From positions 81,378,383-81,442,382 of the forward strand of contig JAKGHH010000002.1 of NCBI GenBank assembly GCA_022828595.1: a stretch of 64,000 bases of DNA. The letters are read 5' to 3'. Positions 1 to 11,243 of this stretch are shown here, piece by piece; within the stretch, counting starts at the first letter, position 1; the number at the start of each line of letters is the position of its first letter. The stretch comes from Nelumbo lutea (taxonomy: Eukaryota > Streptophyta > Magnoliopsida > Proteales > Nelumbonaceae). Made by a program: the position numbers and the translations under genes. The notes beneath the pieces are model-generated. The model saw only the letters and a list, made by a program, of their open reading frames with translations. It had not been told where the DNA came from and ran no database searches.

Positions 1-839
1 AGCAGATATCAATAGAATGCAAAACTTAGATTTTCGTTGAGTGATGATTAGACCCCTTTCGAAAAGAGTGGTTTCTCTATTTATAGAAGGCACAAGACTA
101 TGTACATGAAGAAAGAATTCTAGAATATTCCTTAATACTAGTTCCTAGAGGCAAATCCTGTCAATTTCTCTTCTCAGGGCACATGTCTCTCAAGACCGCA
201 AGTTTGTTACAGTATGATCTCAGGTCTCGTTGGTGACACATGTTAGTATGACAATTAGGTACAACTAGCCATGGTTCTCTTGAGGTACCAATCATGCATT
301 TGACACCCTTAACCTACCTTCACTATACATACTTAGATGCCACCTCATTAGTATTTAGCTTGCCTCACAAGACATACACACATATCAGACTTCCAGTGCC
401 TCACAAGGCTAGTGAGACATATTCTACTTCATGAGGCAAGATATCTTACTCTTGCAAGGCAGGATTGTTATAACCATAAGAGACAACTCGAAAGGCTGGG
501 GTATTGTAATGTATTGAGGAAACTTGTGAGGTGAAACATACTAATATGGTGAGGCAAGTCACAAAGTTAGAATGATATGACTTCACAAGGCAACTCTTGA
601 GGTCCGGCTAGTGTGGCCTTGCAGGCAATTCGCAAGGTAACATCAAGAACTTGCATGTGGCACTATGATGATAAGTTAACTTGATTTTTCTTTTGTGCCA
701 CACTGTTGTGTCATGAGGCCCATGTATCGTTATTTGCTCTCAATCCATCATGCATATCAGTGGAGTTTCGCTTCTTTAATCTTGAGTATATATATTAATT
801 GTCTTACAAGTAGACCATATCAGTGGAGTTTTACCTCTT
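1..839. other. Unassigned repeat-like DNA without a recognisable gene
   Basis: I see no protein with family resemblance here. The stretch holds many variants of a short phrase around 'CTCACAAGGC' and its complement (for example near 380-420, 520-550 and 575-610), and a TATA-like 'TATTTATAG' near 78-86. This looks like a decayed LTR or other repeat, but no boundary is visible. Confidence 0.35.
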
Positions 840-3097
840 CAAAGAGCCCATCCGCTAAGGAGGCCCAAATATCAAGTAAAGCAATGGAGTTGGGGGAGTC
901 TTGAAGGTTTTCAAGCCTTTAAAATAGATATTAAAGTCCCATTATTGAAAAATGTTCGATGACTTTACTCTTAGGCTGAGTTTGGAAAGAGTACAAATGC
1001 AAATATGTACAGCATAAATACATACAAAATAATACAAAATATAAGGTTTTACACTCTACATATACTCCTTCCAAACTCAGCCTAAGGCTCAGTTTGGAAG
1101 GAGTACAAATACAAAATTGTAGGGTGAAAAACCTTATGTTTTGTATTATATTGTATGTATTTGTACTATACATATTTGTATTTGCACTTTTTCCAAATTA
1201 GGAGGAGTACAAATGCAAATTTGTAGAGTGTAAAACCTTGTATTTTATATTATTTTGTATGTATTTGCATTCTACAAATTTTCATTTATACTCCTTCCAA
1301 ACCGAGCCTTAGATCCATCGACCCAGATCAATTTCTCCATCTAAAGTTCTTACTTCAATGGTTTGAAGTTGTCTCAAGTATCAAGGTAAATTTCAGCAAG
1401 ACTTTTCTATCAAAATTTTCAGCAAGAATAAACTAATCCCGATGGGAAAGATGGGCAACTAGAAGGAATTGGCAGAGATCCTTGGATGCAAGATTGGCAA
1501 GCTACCATCCACTTACCTAGGACTCCCTCTTGGTGCAAAGTGCATAGCTAAGGTCATTCTGGAAATCAAAGTACATTTCAATGGAAGCATAAACAACTCT
1601 ACCGATGAGAACATTATTATGGCTGCCCGCTTACTTTATGTCCCTGTTTCCAATGCCAGCTGCCATGATAGAAGGATTGGAGAATTGACACATAATTTCT
1701 ATGGAAAGGCTGGAGGGAGGAGAGGAAAACGATTGGTGAACAGGGAGCATGATTGTAAACCAAAAATAGCAAGTGGAATGGGGTTAAAAAGGTCGAAACA
1801 GATGAGTACACCTTTATAGGGAAATGAGTTTGGAGATTTAGTACTCAACAAACTAGGTTATGGAAGCAGATGATTGTGGAAAAGTTTCATCTGGGATTTA
1901 GGTGCATACAATGGATCCTATGGATGTTCTGTTTGGAGAGGGCTACAAAGAATTCATGCATGCCAGTTTCAAGTAAGGAATCAAATTGAATGTTGGGCCA
2001 GGAGATAGAAGAGAAAGTATAAGTTTTTGGAGAAATGGATAGAGTAAGTTTCCGGACCCAAAATCAAAAAAAAAAAAAATCACTCCAATTGGACACCAGA
2101 GCATAAAGTTATGGCATATGGAAGTTTGCATAGATATTTAGGTGATGTTTGTCATCGATAATGATTTCTTGCAAAGTACTGCCATGTGGGAGCCACATCA
2201 GAATTAGAGGAATCGGCATTGAAATTTCTGTTTGGTTGGTCGACTTTGGTGATTTTCATGAAATCAGCCAAAAATTGATTACTGAAATCAGCCCTTTTCA
2301 ATGATGGCCTTTTTTTGGTGACTGGTAAGTGTGCATGTGCACTGCACGTAATGATTTCAAATAACAAAAATAATAACAATACAATAACCAAAAAAAGAAA
2401 AAACAATACTAGTAATACTATATTAGTGTTCTTACCAAAACCCCGTGCAAGAAAGATAAGTAATCCAAGCATAGTGGACTATTGTAATTTTTAGGGTTCT
2501 AGTAGTGAGGAGTTCATGGGAATTAGTGTGGAAGATATGAAAAGGAACATTGTTGTCATCTGCTTGCATTTATGTCCTTTCTCCCCCACACTCTTTGTAG
2601 ACCACCCTTACTTGACATAGATGGCATTGTTCTCAGATTTGATGGTTACCCCTTGGGTAACCCCAATTTGGCTGGAGTAGGGGGAGAATGTTTGTCAGTT
2701 AGAAGTGGGATCTTTTGGGCTTTTAGTGGGCCTATTGGGACTACAAATTCCACAAAAGGTAGACATCCTAGCCTTGCTCACCGGTCTTCAAATAGCTAAA
2801 TAACTAGGGTTAAGTCCATTTATGATTAAGGAAAATTCTACAAATACAATTAGGTGGATAGATTCCAAGGTCCCATGGCAATTGGAGCATCTACTCACCA
2901 AGGCTAGGGACCTAGTTATAAATCTGTTGACTGCCTAGAGATGGACCCCAAGGGATCATTGGCAAAGTTTGGTCTTTTAGAGAACATTTTGCCTAACTAT
3001 GCATTGCCTTGAGTTTTAAAGGACTCTACTTTTTGTCTATTCATTATCCCTTTTTTCTTAATTAATATAACATCTTATTATCGCTCCTTCAAAAAAA
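840..3097 (+). pseudogene. Decayed L1-type LINE ORF2 remnant (copy I)
   Basis: This is a broken non-LTR retrotransposon reading left to right. The segment after the MITE (about 1312-1960) translates in several frames into the distal reverse-transcriptase and linker region of plant LINE ORF2, including a 'TYLGLPLG' block near 1515. A piece of the terminal RNase H-like domain follows near 2600-2700, with an 'FDGYPLGNP' block. The 3' end is an A-run at 3091-3097. It shares a long stretch with the LINE at 19312-22704, both beginning with a similar 'CAAAGAG..CCATC' phrase, so they belong to one family. Many frameshifts and stops, and unrelated sequence between about 2110 and 2560, show it is dead. 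The 5' end is an estimate. Confidence 0.7.
974..1308. mobile_element. Tandem pair of PIF/Harbinger-type (Tourist-like) MITEs
   Basis: Two foldback units lie head to tail. The first runs 974-1082 and begins GGCTGAGTTTGG and ends CCAAACTCAGCC. The second runs 1086-1308 and begins GGCTCAGTTTGG and ends CCAAACCGAGCC. The outer flanks are TTA (971-973 and 1309-1311) and the shared middle trinucleotide is TAA (1083-1085), which matches the 3-bp TTA/TAA target preference of Harbinger elements. The ends extend as GGAGTACAAATGCAAAT-like inverted repeats. There is no coding capacity. The insertion splits LINE copy I, so it is younger than that LINE. Confidence 0.82.
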
Positions 3098-3532
3098 TAT
3101 TAGATTAAATGTCTTCCACAGAATCTATGCACTTTATATATTTTTGTGTTTCTATGTTTTTAAATATTTATTATTTAATTCACATGAAGGGTTTCTTATT
3201 TGGTCCAAAAGGTTGGATTCTTGACTCGCCATCTAGACAAGAAAATGATTTCATTTTTATATCAATTTAAAATTTTTTATTTCATCTACATCATTAATAA
3301 AAATAATTAATGTTTATCATATTTTTGTTTAATATGACTAATATATAATATTAGAGATATGTGTCTTTAAAGATCATGATTGTGTGATAAGTATCTAAGT
3401 CAATCATAGTCTACCAAGCTATTAAATGAAAGATTTTAAGCACAAAATGATGTGAAGGTTCGATTTAAAGCTCCTTGATTTTCAGCCATTTTGGGCTTCC
3501 TCAAGCTTTATGGGACATGGGTCTTCCCTATT
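3098..3532. other. AT-rich stretch, nothing recognised
   Basis: Between the LINE poly-A and the repeat block below there is only AT-rich sequence with no family resemblance, no long reading frame and no clear repeat boundary. Confidence 0.4.
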
Positions 3533-5043
3533 GTAGACACTCCATTTTTGTGCCCCTTAGTCTTTACAGCACTTTGAGCTTCAAGCATGCTTCATCTAAC
3601 CTCACAATCAACCTTGGGGTATTTTTGGAATTTTACAAAAGAAAATGTCACAAAGATCCAAGACCATAGGTATGTAAAGCCCAAAAATTTGAATCTGACA
3701 ACACCAATATCACCCAAATCCAACACCGTTTACCCCTTCATCTTCATACGGGAAGTCGGAACCAACTCCGATCATCTGATTGGGATCATTTTGATCTTGA
3801 ACCCCATTTTACATCAAATCAAAAATCCAAAACCATAGGTACGTAAAGCCCAAAAGTCCAAAACCATAGGTACATAGGGCTCAAAAATCCAATGACATCA
3901 AGATCACCCAAATCCAACATTCTTTACCCCTTCATCCCAAGACCCAAAGCTAAAACTAATTCTGATCGTCCGACCGGAGCCATTTTGAAATTGAACCTCA
4001 TTTCACATCAAATCCAAAATCCGAAACCATAAGTACATAGAGCACAAAAATTCAAATCCAACGACACCAAGATCACCCAAGTCTGACACTATTTACCCCA
4101 GCATCTTAAGACTCGAAGCCGGAACCAATTCCAATTATTCGATAAGAGTCATTTTGATCATGAACCTCATTTCACATCAAATCAGAAATCTAAAACCATA
4201 TGTATATAAAGCCTGAAAATCTAAATCTAACAACACCAAGATCACCCAAATCTGATCCTATTTACCCCTTCATCTCAAGACTCAAAGTCAAAACTGATTC
4301 CGATCATCTGATCAAAATTATCTTTAATCCTAAACCCTATGCCTCATGAAATCTGAAATCCAACCTTGTAGATGGATAGAGCTCAAAATTCCATGCCCAA
4401 CGGTACCAAGATCATCCAATTCCAACACTATTGACCTCTCCATCTTGAGATCCGAATCTAGACTTGATCTGGGTCTTCCATTTGGAATTGTCATCACTAC
4501 AACTTCGAACCTAGAGCATCCCACGACCAAACCTTTCACCCAACCTCTAGAACTATCTTAAAATCCAAGATTTCACTAATTAGGATCCTTCAATCAAACC
4601 AATCACCTAAACTTAGAATGTCCAATTTAGGTAAATTGGTGAAATCTTCCACTCATTGTCTTGACTGATTGAGAAGATCTCTCCCAAAACTATCTTGACA
4701 GCCCATTCTCTCAATCAATCCCTCCATAAACCCTTTAAAACTCATCTATTTATCTCCCTTGTTTTCTATCTCATCCCTCCATTCTTCTCTCATAAAATCT
4801 ATAAATACGCCCCCCCCCTTCTCACATTGTAGACACACAATCTAGTTTAGGGAGAATTCTATCCCATTAGCCTAAAGAATACTCCCTTCATATCCCAGGA
4901 CTTTGCCCACTCATTTTTCCAACATCTCTAGAGTCCCCCATACATGTTTGAAGCCATGAAATCCCCTTGAATTCATGCATAAATTCAAGAAGAACAGTAT
5001 GAAGCATTCATTGAAGCAACAACAATGCAATAGAAATCACAGT
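3533..5043 (+). mobile_element. Possible solo LTR containing a satellite-like array
   Basis: The stretch starts with TGTAGACACTCCATTTTTG, a start often seen in plant LTRs. It carries the 168-bp repeat block and then a TATA-box-like CTATAAATACG near 4799, followed by pyrimidine-rich sequence. This order (TG start, long U3, TATA) suggests an LTR, probably Gypsy-type. I could not find a matching 3' end or target-site duplication, so the right limit is arbitrary, set where the next element starts. It may simply be a satellite remnant next to a promoter-like sequence. Confidence 0.35.
3656..4540. repeat. Diverged tandem array, about 168-bp unit, about five copies
   Basis: A phrase of the form CC(A/G)AAACCATA(G/A)GTA(C/T) recurs at about 3664, 3832, 4027 and 4195, with a weak fifth form near 4364, giving spacings of 164-169 bp (an extra partial unit of 31 bp occurs at 3832-3863). 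Each unit also carries 'GATCACCCAA', 'TTTACCCCTTCATC' and a 'CATTTTGAT' segment. The units differ by point changes throughout, so the array is old. Confidence 0.75.
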
Positions 5044-6979
5044 TGATGTAATTGTTTTCGGCCATGTACCAATGTTTTGTGATGTAAAATTTTTTGGCCA
5101 AGTACCTCATCATTTGACCTGGTGGTGGCATGCCTTAGTGATGAGCTACTTGGTGGTGAACTGCCTACTGGCGAACTACTTGGTGGAAAATTGCCTGGGG
5201 GCGAACTACCTGGTGGCGAACTGCCCGGTGGTGAACTGTGGTGGCGAACTGCCTGGTGGCGAGCTCCCTAGTAGCGAACTACTCAGTGGCGAAATACCTG
5301 GTGGCGAACTGCTTAGTGGCAAACTACCCAGTGGCGAACTGCCTTGTGGCGAACTGCCCGGTGGTGAACTACCCAGTGGTGAACTGCCTTGTGGCGAACT
5401 GCCCGGTGGTGAACTGCTTGGTGGCGAACTGCCTGGTGGCGAGCTGCTCGGTGGTGAACTGCCTGGTGGTGAACTGCTTGGTGGCGAACTGTCCGGTGGC
5501 AAACTGATCGGTGGTGAACTGCCTGGTGGCGAACTGCTTGGTGGTGAACTGCCTGGTGGCAAACTGCTCGGTGGCGAACTGCCTAGTGGCGAACTGCTCG
5601 ATGGCGAACTGCCTGGTGGCAAACTGCTCGGTGGTGAACTGCCTGGTGGCGAGCTGCTCGGTGGTGAACTGCTTGGCGGAGAGCTACCTGGTGGCGAACT
5701 CCCTACTAGGCGGCCGGTGACTTAGAGAATGATGGAGCTCCCTGGTGCGGCGCAATCCGACTGCCCTCAGCATGAGGTGGTCTTCTTTCCTTTGTAGGTA
5801 GTGGGAGCTAAGGGGCCTGTGAGAACTCCATCTTTTCCTCCTCTTTGTAGGTGGCGGGAGTTGAGGGACTTGCGAGAACTCCATCTTTTCCTCCTCTTTT
5901 AGGTGGCGGGAGATGAGGGACCTGCGAGAACTCCATCTTTTCCTCCTCTTTGTAGGCGGTGGGAGCTGAGGGACCTGCAAGAACTAAATTAGAGGTCCCG
6001 GGGGTATTTTCCCAGCAGGGGCTCTCCAATGCTTAAGTTAGCACTCTTATTGTAGAGAGCTTTGAAGATAATATGAGAGAGCTAGAGAGCAGGGGTTACT
6101 TCCCTTTTTCCATCCTCCTCCCCTTTGGAGGGTGAGGTCTTTATATACTAGAGTCCTCGCGGGTTAGGTGGGTGAAAAGCCTCCAAACGGTAAGACTTGT
6201 CACATCCTGTTAGAACCTGGGTACGGTGGTGGACTCCTCGAGGTTGTCAGGATGGCGCTTGTGTCAGGCGACCAGGTAGGCACCTGGGCCGGGTTGTTAG
6301 GGGGCGCTTGCGTCAATCGGCAGGTCGGTGTCTGGGCCAGGTCGTCAGGTTGGCGCCTGTGTCAGTCGGCGGGTTAGTGTCTAGGCCTGGTCATCAGGTT
6401 GGCGCCTGTGTCAGTTGGCGGGTCAATGTCTAGGTCAGGTCGTCAGGTTGGCGCCTATGTCAGTCAACGGGTCAGTGTCTAGGCCAGGTTTGTCGGTGGG
6501 CGTCTTATGGGCGGCTTGGCCGGATCATGTGCTAGGATGGTCCAGGTCAGCCAAGTCATGCAAGCCGCGTGCCAGGCCGCGCGCAGTTCACGCAGGCCGC
6601 GTGCCAGGCCGTGCGCAGTTCACGCTGGCCACGTGCCAGGCCATGCGCAGTTCGCACAGGCCGCGCGCCAGGCTGCGCGCAGTTCGCACAGGCCGCGCGC
6701 TAAGCTGCGCGCAGTTCGCACAGGTCGCGCACTGTTTGTGCAGGCCGCACGTTAGGCAGCACGCAGTTTGCGCGGGCCGCGTGTCAGGCCGCGCGCCAGG
6801 CAGCACGCAGTTCGCGCGGGCTGCGCGTCAGGCCGCGTGCGCGCAGGTCACGCCAGGCCGGCCAGACTAGTGCCCGGGTGGGTCTCCAACTTCGTAAGTT
6901 TGTTGGTTGGGTCTTTACCTAGTTGTCACGAGGTGCCATGTGTCACAATTTCACTAGAGGGACAAATCTGCCCTCATCA
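5044..6979. repeat. First terminal direct repeat with four tandem arrays
   Basis: In order it holds a 15-bp array (about 5138-5705), about four units of a roughly 55-60-bp phrase with 'GCGAGAACTCCATCTTTTCC' (about 5795-5985), a TATA-like 'CTTTATATACT' near 6130, a 46-50-bp array with 'GTCAGGTTGGCGCC' (about 6225-6500) and a GC-rich array of about 30 bp with 'GCGCAGTTCGC' (about 6560-6850). The second terminal repeat carries the same sections but a much shorter last array (about 9415-9480). Array length accounts for most of the size difference between the two. Confidence 0.75.
5138..5705. repeat. 15-bp minisatellite (GGTGGCGAACTGCCT), about 38 units
   Basis: The unit is GGTGGCGAACTGCCT, often alternating with GGTGGYGAACTGCTT as a 30-bp higher-order unit. 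Because 15 is a multiple of three and the unit has no stop in most frames, it yields long repetitive open frames on both strands (GGELP/GGELL one way, PPGSS/PPSSS the other). These have no resemblance to known proteins, and I do not call them genes. Confidence 0.9.
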
Positions 6980-7079
6980 ATAGCCCCCCACTCCAGAGCT
7001 GATAGTAACTCAGCGAAGGGAGTAGATTTCTTTTGGCCCGTAAGTCGATGAGCTAGTAAGTGCTGATCCAATTATTAGT

Positions 7080-7625
7080 GTGGCCCGTAGGCTTTGGGAG
7101 CGACTCGTAGTCTACTCTTCTTTGACTTTTGCCCGTGCCGGAGAGGCGACCGGGTCTTTAGTAGTAATGTGGCCCATAGGCTTTGGGAGTGACCAGTGGT
7201 CTACTCTTTTCTAACTTTGCTCGTGTCGGAGAGGCGACCGGGTCTTAAGTAGTAATGTGGCCCGTAGGCTTTGGGAGTGACCAGTGGTCTACTCTTTTCT
7301 AACTTTGCCCGTGCCGGAGAGGCGACCGGGTCTTAAGTAGTAATGTGGCCCGTAGGCTTTGGGAGTGACCAGTGGTCTACTCTTTTCTAACTTTGCCCGT
7401 GCCGGAGAGGCAACCGGGTCTTAAGTAGTAATGTGGCCCATAGGCTTTGGGAGTGACCAATGGTCTACTCTTTTCTAACTTTGCCCATGCTGGAGAGGCG
7501 ACTGGGTCTTAAGTAGTAATGTGGTCCGTAGGCTTTGGAGTGACTAGTGGTCTACTCTTTTCTGACTTTGCTCGTGCCGGAGAGGCAACCGGGTCTTAAG
7601 TAGTAATGTGGCCCGTAGGCTTGAC
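7080..7625. repeat. 88-bp tandem array, six units and a partial
   Basis: The phrase GTGG(C/T)CC(G/A)TAGGCTTTGGGAG starts at 7080, 7169, 7257, 7345, 7433, 7521 and 7608. The spacings are 89, 88, 88, 88, 88 and 87 bp. Each unit ends GGAGAGGCGACCGGGTCTT. The units are very similar, so the array is younger or better homogenised than the 168-bp array. It fills more than half of the spacer between the two terminal repeats. Confidence 0.9.
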
Positions 7626-7951
7626 CTGCATCAGCTTCGTAATGCCAGTCACCTACTCCTATAAGAAGCTACTAGGGGCTCGACCTTCGGGGGCAACATT
7701 ACTAACTTTAGGTTGCCAGCTCACACGGGGGAACCTTGCGGAGAGGACTGATGTGGCATTATCTGAATTGAAAGTAAGGTTGGTAGAGCTACTTAGTCCA
7801 TTAGCTCCCTGCATAGTCTTTGAGTTCATAAAAAATGTAAACTACAAAGTGATAGCTAAAAAGTGAGGACTTAGCGTTGGTAATATGAGAACTTAGATTT
7901 TGTAGGATAAGAACTTAGCTTTTTGTAGCGTTTCCTACAAACGACGCTAAT

Positions 7952-9607
7952 TGATATAACCGTTTTCGGCCACGTACCAATGTTTTGTGATGTAAATTTT
8001 TTTGGCCAAGTACCTCGTCATTTGACCCGGTGGTGGCATGCCTAAGTGATGAGCTACTTGGTGGTGAACTGCCTACTGGCGAACTGCTTGGTGGGTTGCC
8101 TAGGGGCGAACTGCCCAGTGGCGAACTACCTTGTGGCGAACTGTGGTGGTGAACTGCCTGGTGGCGAGCTCCCTAGTGGTGAACTGCTTGGTGGCGAACT
8201 GCCTGGTGGAGAACTGCCTAGTGGTGAACTGCCTGGTGGCGAACCGCCCGGTGGTGAACTGCTTGGTGGTGAACTGCCTGGTGGCGAGTTGCTCGGTGGC
8301 AAACTGCCTGGTGGTGAACTGCTCGGTGGTGAACTGTCCGGTGGTGAACTGCTCGATGGCGAACTGCCTGGTGGCGAACTGCTTGGTGGCAAACTGCCTG
8401 GTAGCGAGCTGCTCGGTGGCGAATTGCCTGGTGGCGAACTGCCTGGTGGTGAACTTCTTGGTGGCAAACTGCCTGGTGGTGAATTGCCTAATGGCGAATT
8501 GCCTGGTGGCGAGCTGCTCGGTGGCGAACTGCCTAGCGGAGAGCTACCTGGTGGCGAACTCCCTACTAGGTAGCCGGTGACTTAGAGAATGGTGGAGCTC
8601 CCTGGTGCGGTGCAATCCGACTGCCCTCAGCATGAGGTGGTCTTCTTTCCTTTGTAGGTAGTGGGAGCTAAGGGGCCTGCGAGAACTCCATCTTTTCCTC
8701 CTCTTTGTAGGTGGCGGGAGCTGAGGGACCTGCGAGAACTCCATCTTTTTCTCCTCTTTGTAGGTGGCGGGAGCTGAGAGACTTGCGAGAACTCCATCTT
8801 TTCCTCCTCTTTGTAGGCGGCGGGAGCTGAGGGACCTGCGAGAACTGAATTAGAGGTCCCGGGGGTATTTTCCCGGTGGGGCTCTCCGACGCTTAAGTTA
8901 GTACTCTTATTGTAGAGAGCTTTGAAGATAATATGAGAGAGCTAGAGAGCAGGGGTTACTTCCCTTTTTCCATCCTCCTCCCCTTTGGGGGGTGAGGTCT
9001 TAATATATTGGAGTCCTCGCGGGTTAGGTGGGTGAAAAGCCTCCAAACGGTAAGACTCGCCACATCCTATTAGAATCGAGGTACGGTGGTGGGCTCCTCG
9101 AGGTCGTCAGGCTGGCGCTTGTGTCAGGCGACTAGGTCGGCGCCTGGGCTAGGTTGTCACGGGGCGCCTGCATCAGCCGGCGGGTTAGTGTCTGGGCTTG
9201 GTCGTCAAGTTGGCGCCTGTGTCAGTCGGCGGGTCAGTGTCTAGGCCTGGTCGTCAGGTTGGCGCCTGTGTCAGTCGGTGGGTCAGTGTCTAGGTCAGGT
9301 CGTCAGGTTGGCGCTGTGTCAGTCGGTGGGTCAGTGTCTAGGCCAAGTTTGTCGGTGGGCGTCTTATGGGCGGCTTGGCCGAATCATGTGCTAGGTTGGT
9401 CCAGGTCGGCCAGGTCACGCATGCCGCATGCCAGGCCGTGCGCAGTTCGCGCAGTTCGCGCGGGCCGCGTGCCAGGTCACGCCAAGCCAGCCAGACTAGT
9501 GCCTGGGTGGGTCACCAACTTCGTAAGTTTATTTGCTGAGTGTTTACGTAGTTGTCACGAGGTGCCACGTGTCACAATTTCACTGGAGGGCCAAATCTGC
9601 TCTCATA
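7952..9607. repeat. Second terminal direct repeat
   Basis: This copy matches the first terminal repeat section by section. Its right end is followed by AT-rich DNA that is not part of the element. The last GC-rich array is reduced to two or three units. Confidence 0.72.
8055..8568. repeat. 15-bp minisatellite, second copy, about 34 units
   Basis: The unit is the same as at 5138-5705, with a different number and order of variants. Again it produces long repetitive open frames in several reading frames (for example 8046-8573 forward and 8126-8467 reverse) that I regard as a by-product of the period being a multiple of three. Confidence 0.88.
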
Positions 9608-11238
9608 AACAATCATTCAATATTCACATTTTGGACTACATAATCAACATCCTTGACCTCTCAAATGACTGAGAATTCATCATGATACCAAGGAGTCTCT
9701 CAAGGTTTCAAATGCCCCATGAAGGACATAATAAGGGCAGCTGCCCAGGTCGAAGTTATTGAGAAAGCTATTCAATGTAATAATAAAATGGGAGATGCGA
9801 CTACTTTGTGAAGCCACCTATTAAGGTATGTTGTTTTCTATTTCCATTCTATTATTGTTTTTTTTTTTTTCGTCATATAGGTCTATTGTTTCCATTCTAT
9901 AATAGAAAACTTTTGCTTCTTTCAAAGTAATCGAGTAGGATTGGTTTATTAGTTGTCCAAAGACGAAAGTCCCACCCTTAGAGTGTTCTTTGTTTACTCC
10001 AACAATAACTTGCTTGCATTTTCTTTTTTTCCTTTGCTTTTTTGTTTATTTAGTTTTAGTTCATTGTTTTCATTTTTAAGCAATTCCTTGCAATGGAATC
10101 GTTAGAATTTCATGTCAATTATTTCCTAATTAATTGTCTAAGAAACGTCTACTATCATTTTCTTAAACATTGCATTAGAATAGTTGTGTTTTATGTTTTT
10201 CTTAGAGAATTAAATTCAGCCTTTTTTTTAACCAAGAATCTAAGTGGGTCCCTCTTTTATTTTAAATTTCATTAGCATTGTCCCATTTGTCTAATTAACT
10301 TCTTACATTTGCATTTGCATATTTAGGTAGTTCCATCTATACTTTGTTATCTTTGTATTAGTGTAGAATAGTTTGCATAGCCCCGGCCTCTCATATCACA
10401 TTAAGTTTTTAGTTTGTATTTACATTTAATTTATTTATGTTAGAATTAGAATTAGGTCATCTTAACTTTAATTAATTATATGTCATTTGCAAACTTTGGA
10501 TTTGGCTCCTTTTTGTCCTTTTAAGCTATTATCAAAATACGATTAATTTTCTTCTTCCATTTCCATTTAGCTAGTACTTTTTAGCATTATCTTAGAATTT
10601 GACAATACTTTTTCATCATTCCTCTTATAATTTAAATAGTCATTTGTCAATTAATTTTTTTAATGATATTATTTGTTCGTAGTTGCTTTAGTCCTAGCAT
10701 TATTATTCATGTATAGTTTCTTGCTAGCTTATAGATTTTGCATTTAACTTTTCATATCTCGATGGCTTGTAGTAGGTTTCATCCATTAGTCACTCAGCCA
10801 CAAATTTCAGTTCTTTTTGCAAATAATTAGTGTGTTAATTTATTAACCCACTCCATCATTATCATTCTAATTGATTAAATGCTTAGAACTTCCTCTTTTC
10901 TTTCTAGATTTCAATTGCTTATTTTAGTGTGTATTTTATTTCTAAGCCCAAAAATTATGGAAGTTTCTTTGGAAATTGATGAAGTAGAGGCCATTTTAAC
11001 CGGGCGCATGTCAGATGTCTAATACCTTCCCACACCATATCTTGTCCCCAAACCCTAAGAATCCCATCCCCATTGGGCAATGAGTCACCAAGAAAACAAT
11101 TTGTTTTTCTTGAAAAATCTAGAGTCTTCTTAAATTTTCCATTTCCCAAAAATTTAGGAGGCAACTCCAAACTCCATCCATTCCATTTCGTCCTCCCTCT
11201 AGGTCAGGTAACCACACCTGTTTTTCATTGTCAAATGG
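9608..11238. other. AT-rich intergenic DNA, nothing recognised
   Basis: There are no recognisable domains, RNA genes or repeats apart from T-rich runs (for example near 9860). The last part, about 11150-11240, may belong to a coding-like fragment split by the solo LTR that follows. Confidence 0.4.
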
Positions 11239-11243
11239 AAAAG

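Larger units (their letters stand above)
5044..9607. mobile_element. Terminal-repeat element built of minisatellites (non-autonomous LTR-like)
   Basis: Two direct repeats, 5044-6979 and 7952-9607, share the same start (TGATRTAA..GTTTTCGGCCA), the same order of internal arrays and the same end (..GTCACAATTTCACT(A/G)GAGGG..CTCATMA). They flank about 970 bp that contains an 88-bp tandem array. Each repeat has a TATA-like site (6135 area; the second copy has AATATATT near 9002). These points fit a non-autonomous LTR retrotransposon. Against that, I see no primer-binding site after the first repeat, no polypurine tract before the second and no convincing target-site duplication. A segmental tandem duplication is the alternative. 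No retroviral-type coding domain is present. Confidence 0.55.

Noticed and set aside
3475..3838. Forward frames at the start of the 168-bp array
   Set aside because: They run across the LTR-like start and into the tandem repeats, and change frame with each repeat.
5072..5725. A 217-codon forward open frame and a 138-codon reverse open frame in the first 15-bp array
   Set aside because: They are by-products of a tandem unit whose length is a multiple of three. Composition is one short motif repeated, other frames are open as well, and no known domain is present.
6415..6870. Arg/Ala/Pro-rich open frame over the GC-rich arrays
   Set aside because: It falls on the roughly 48-bp and 30-bp arrays. 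GC-rich repeats give long frames by chance.
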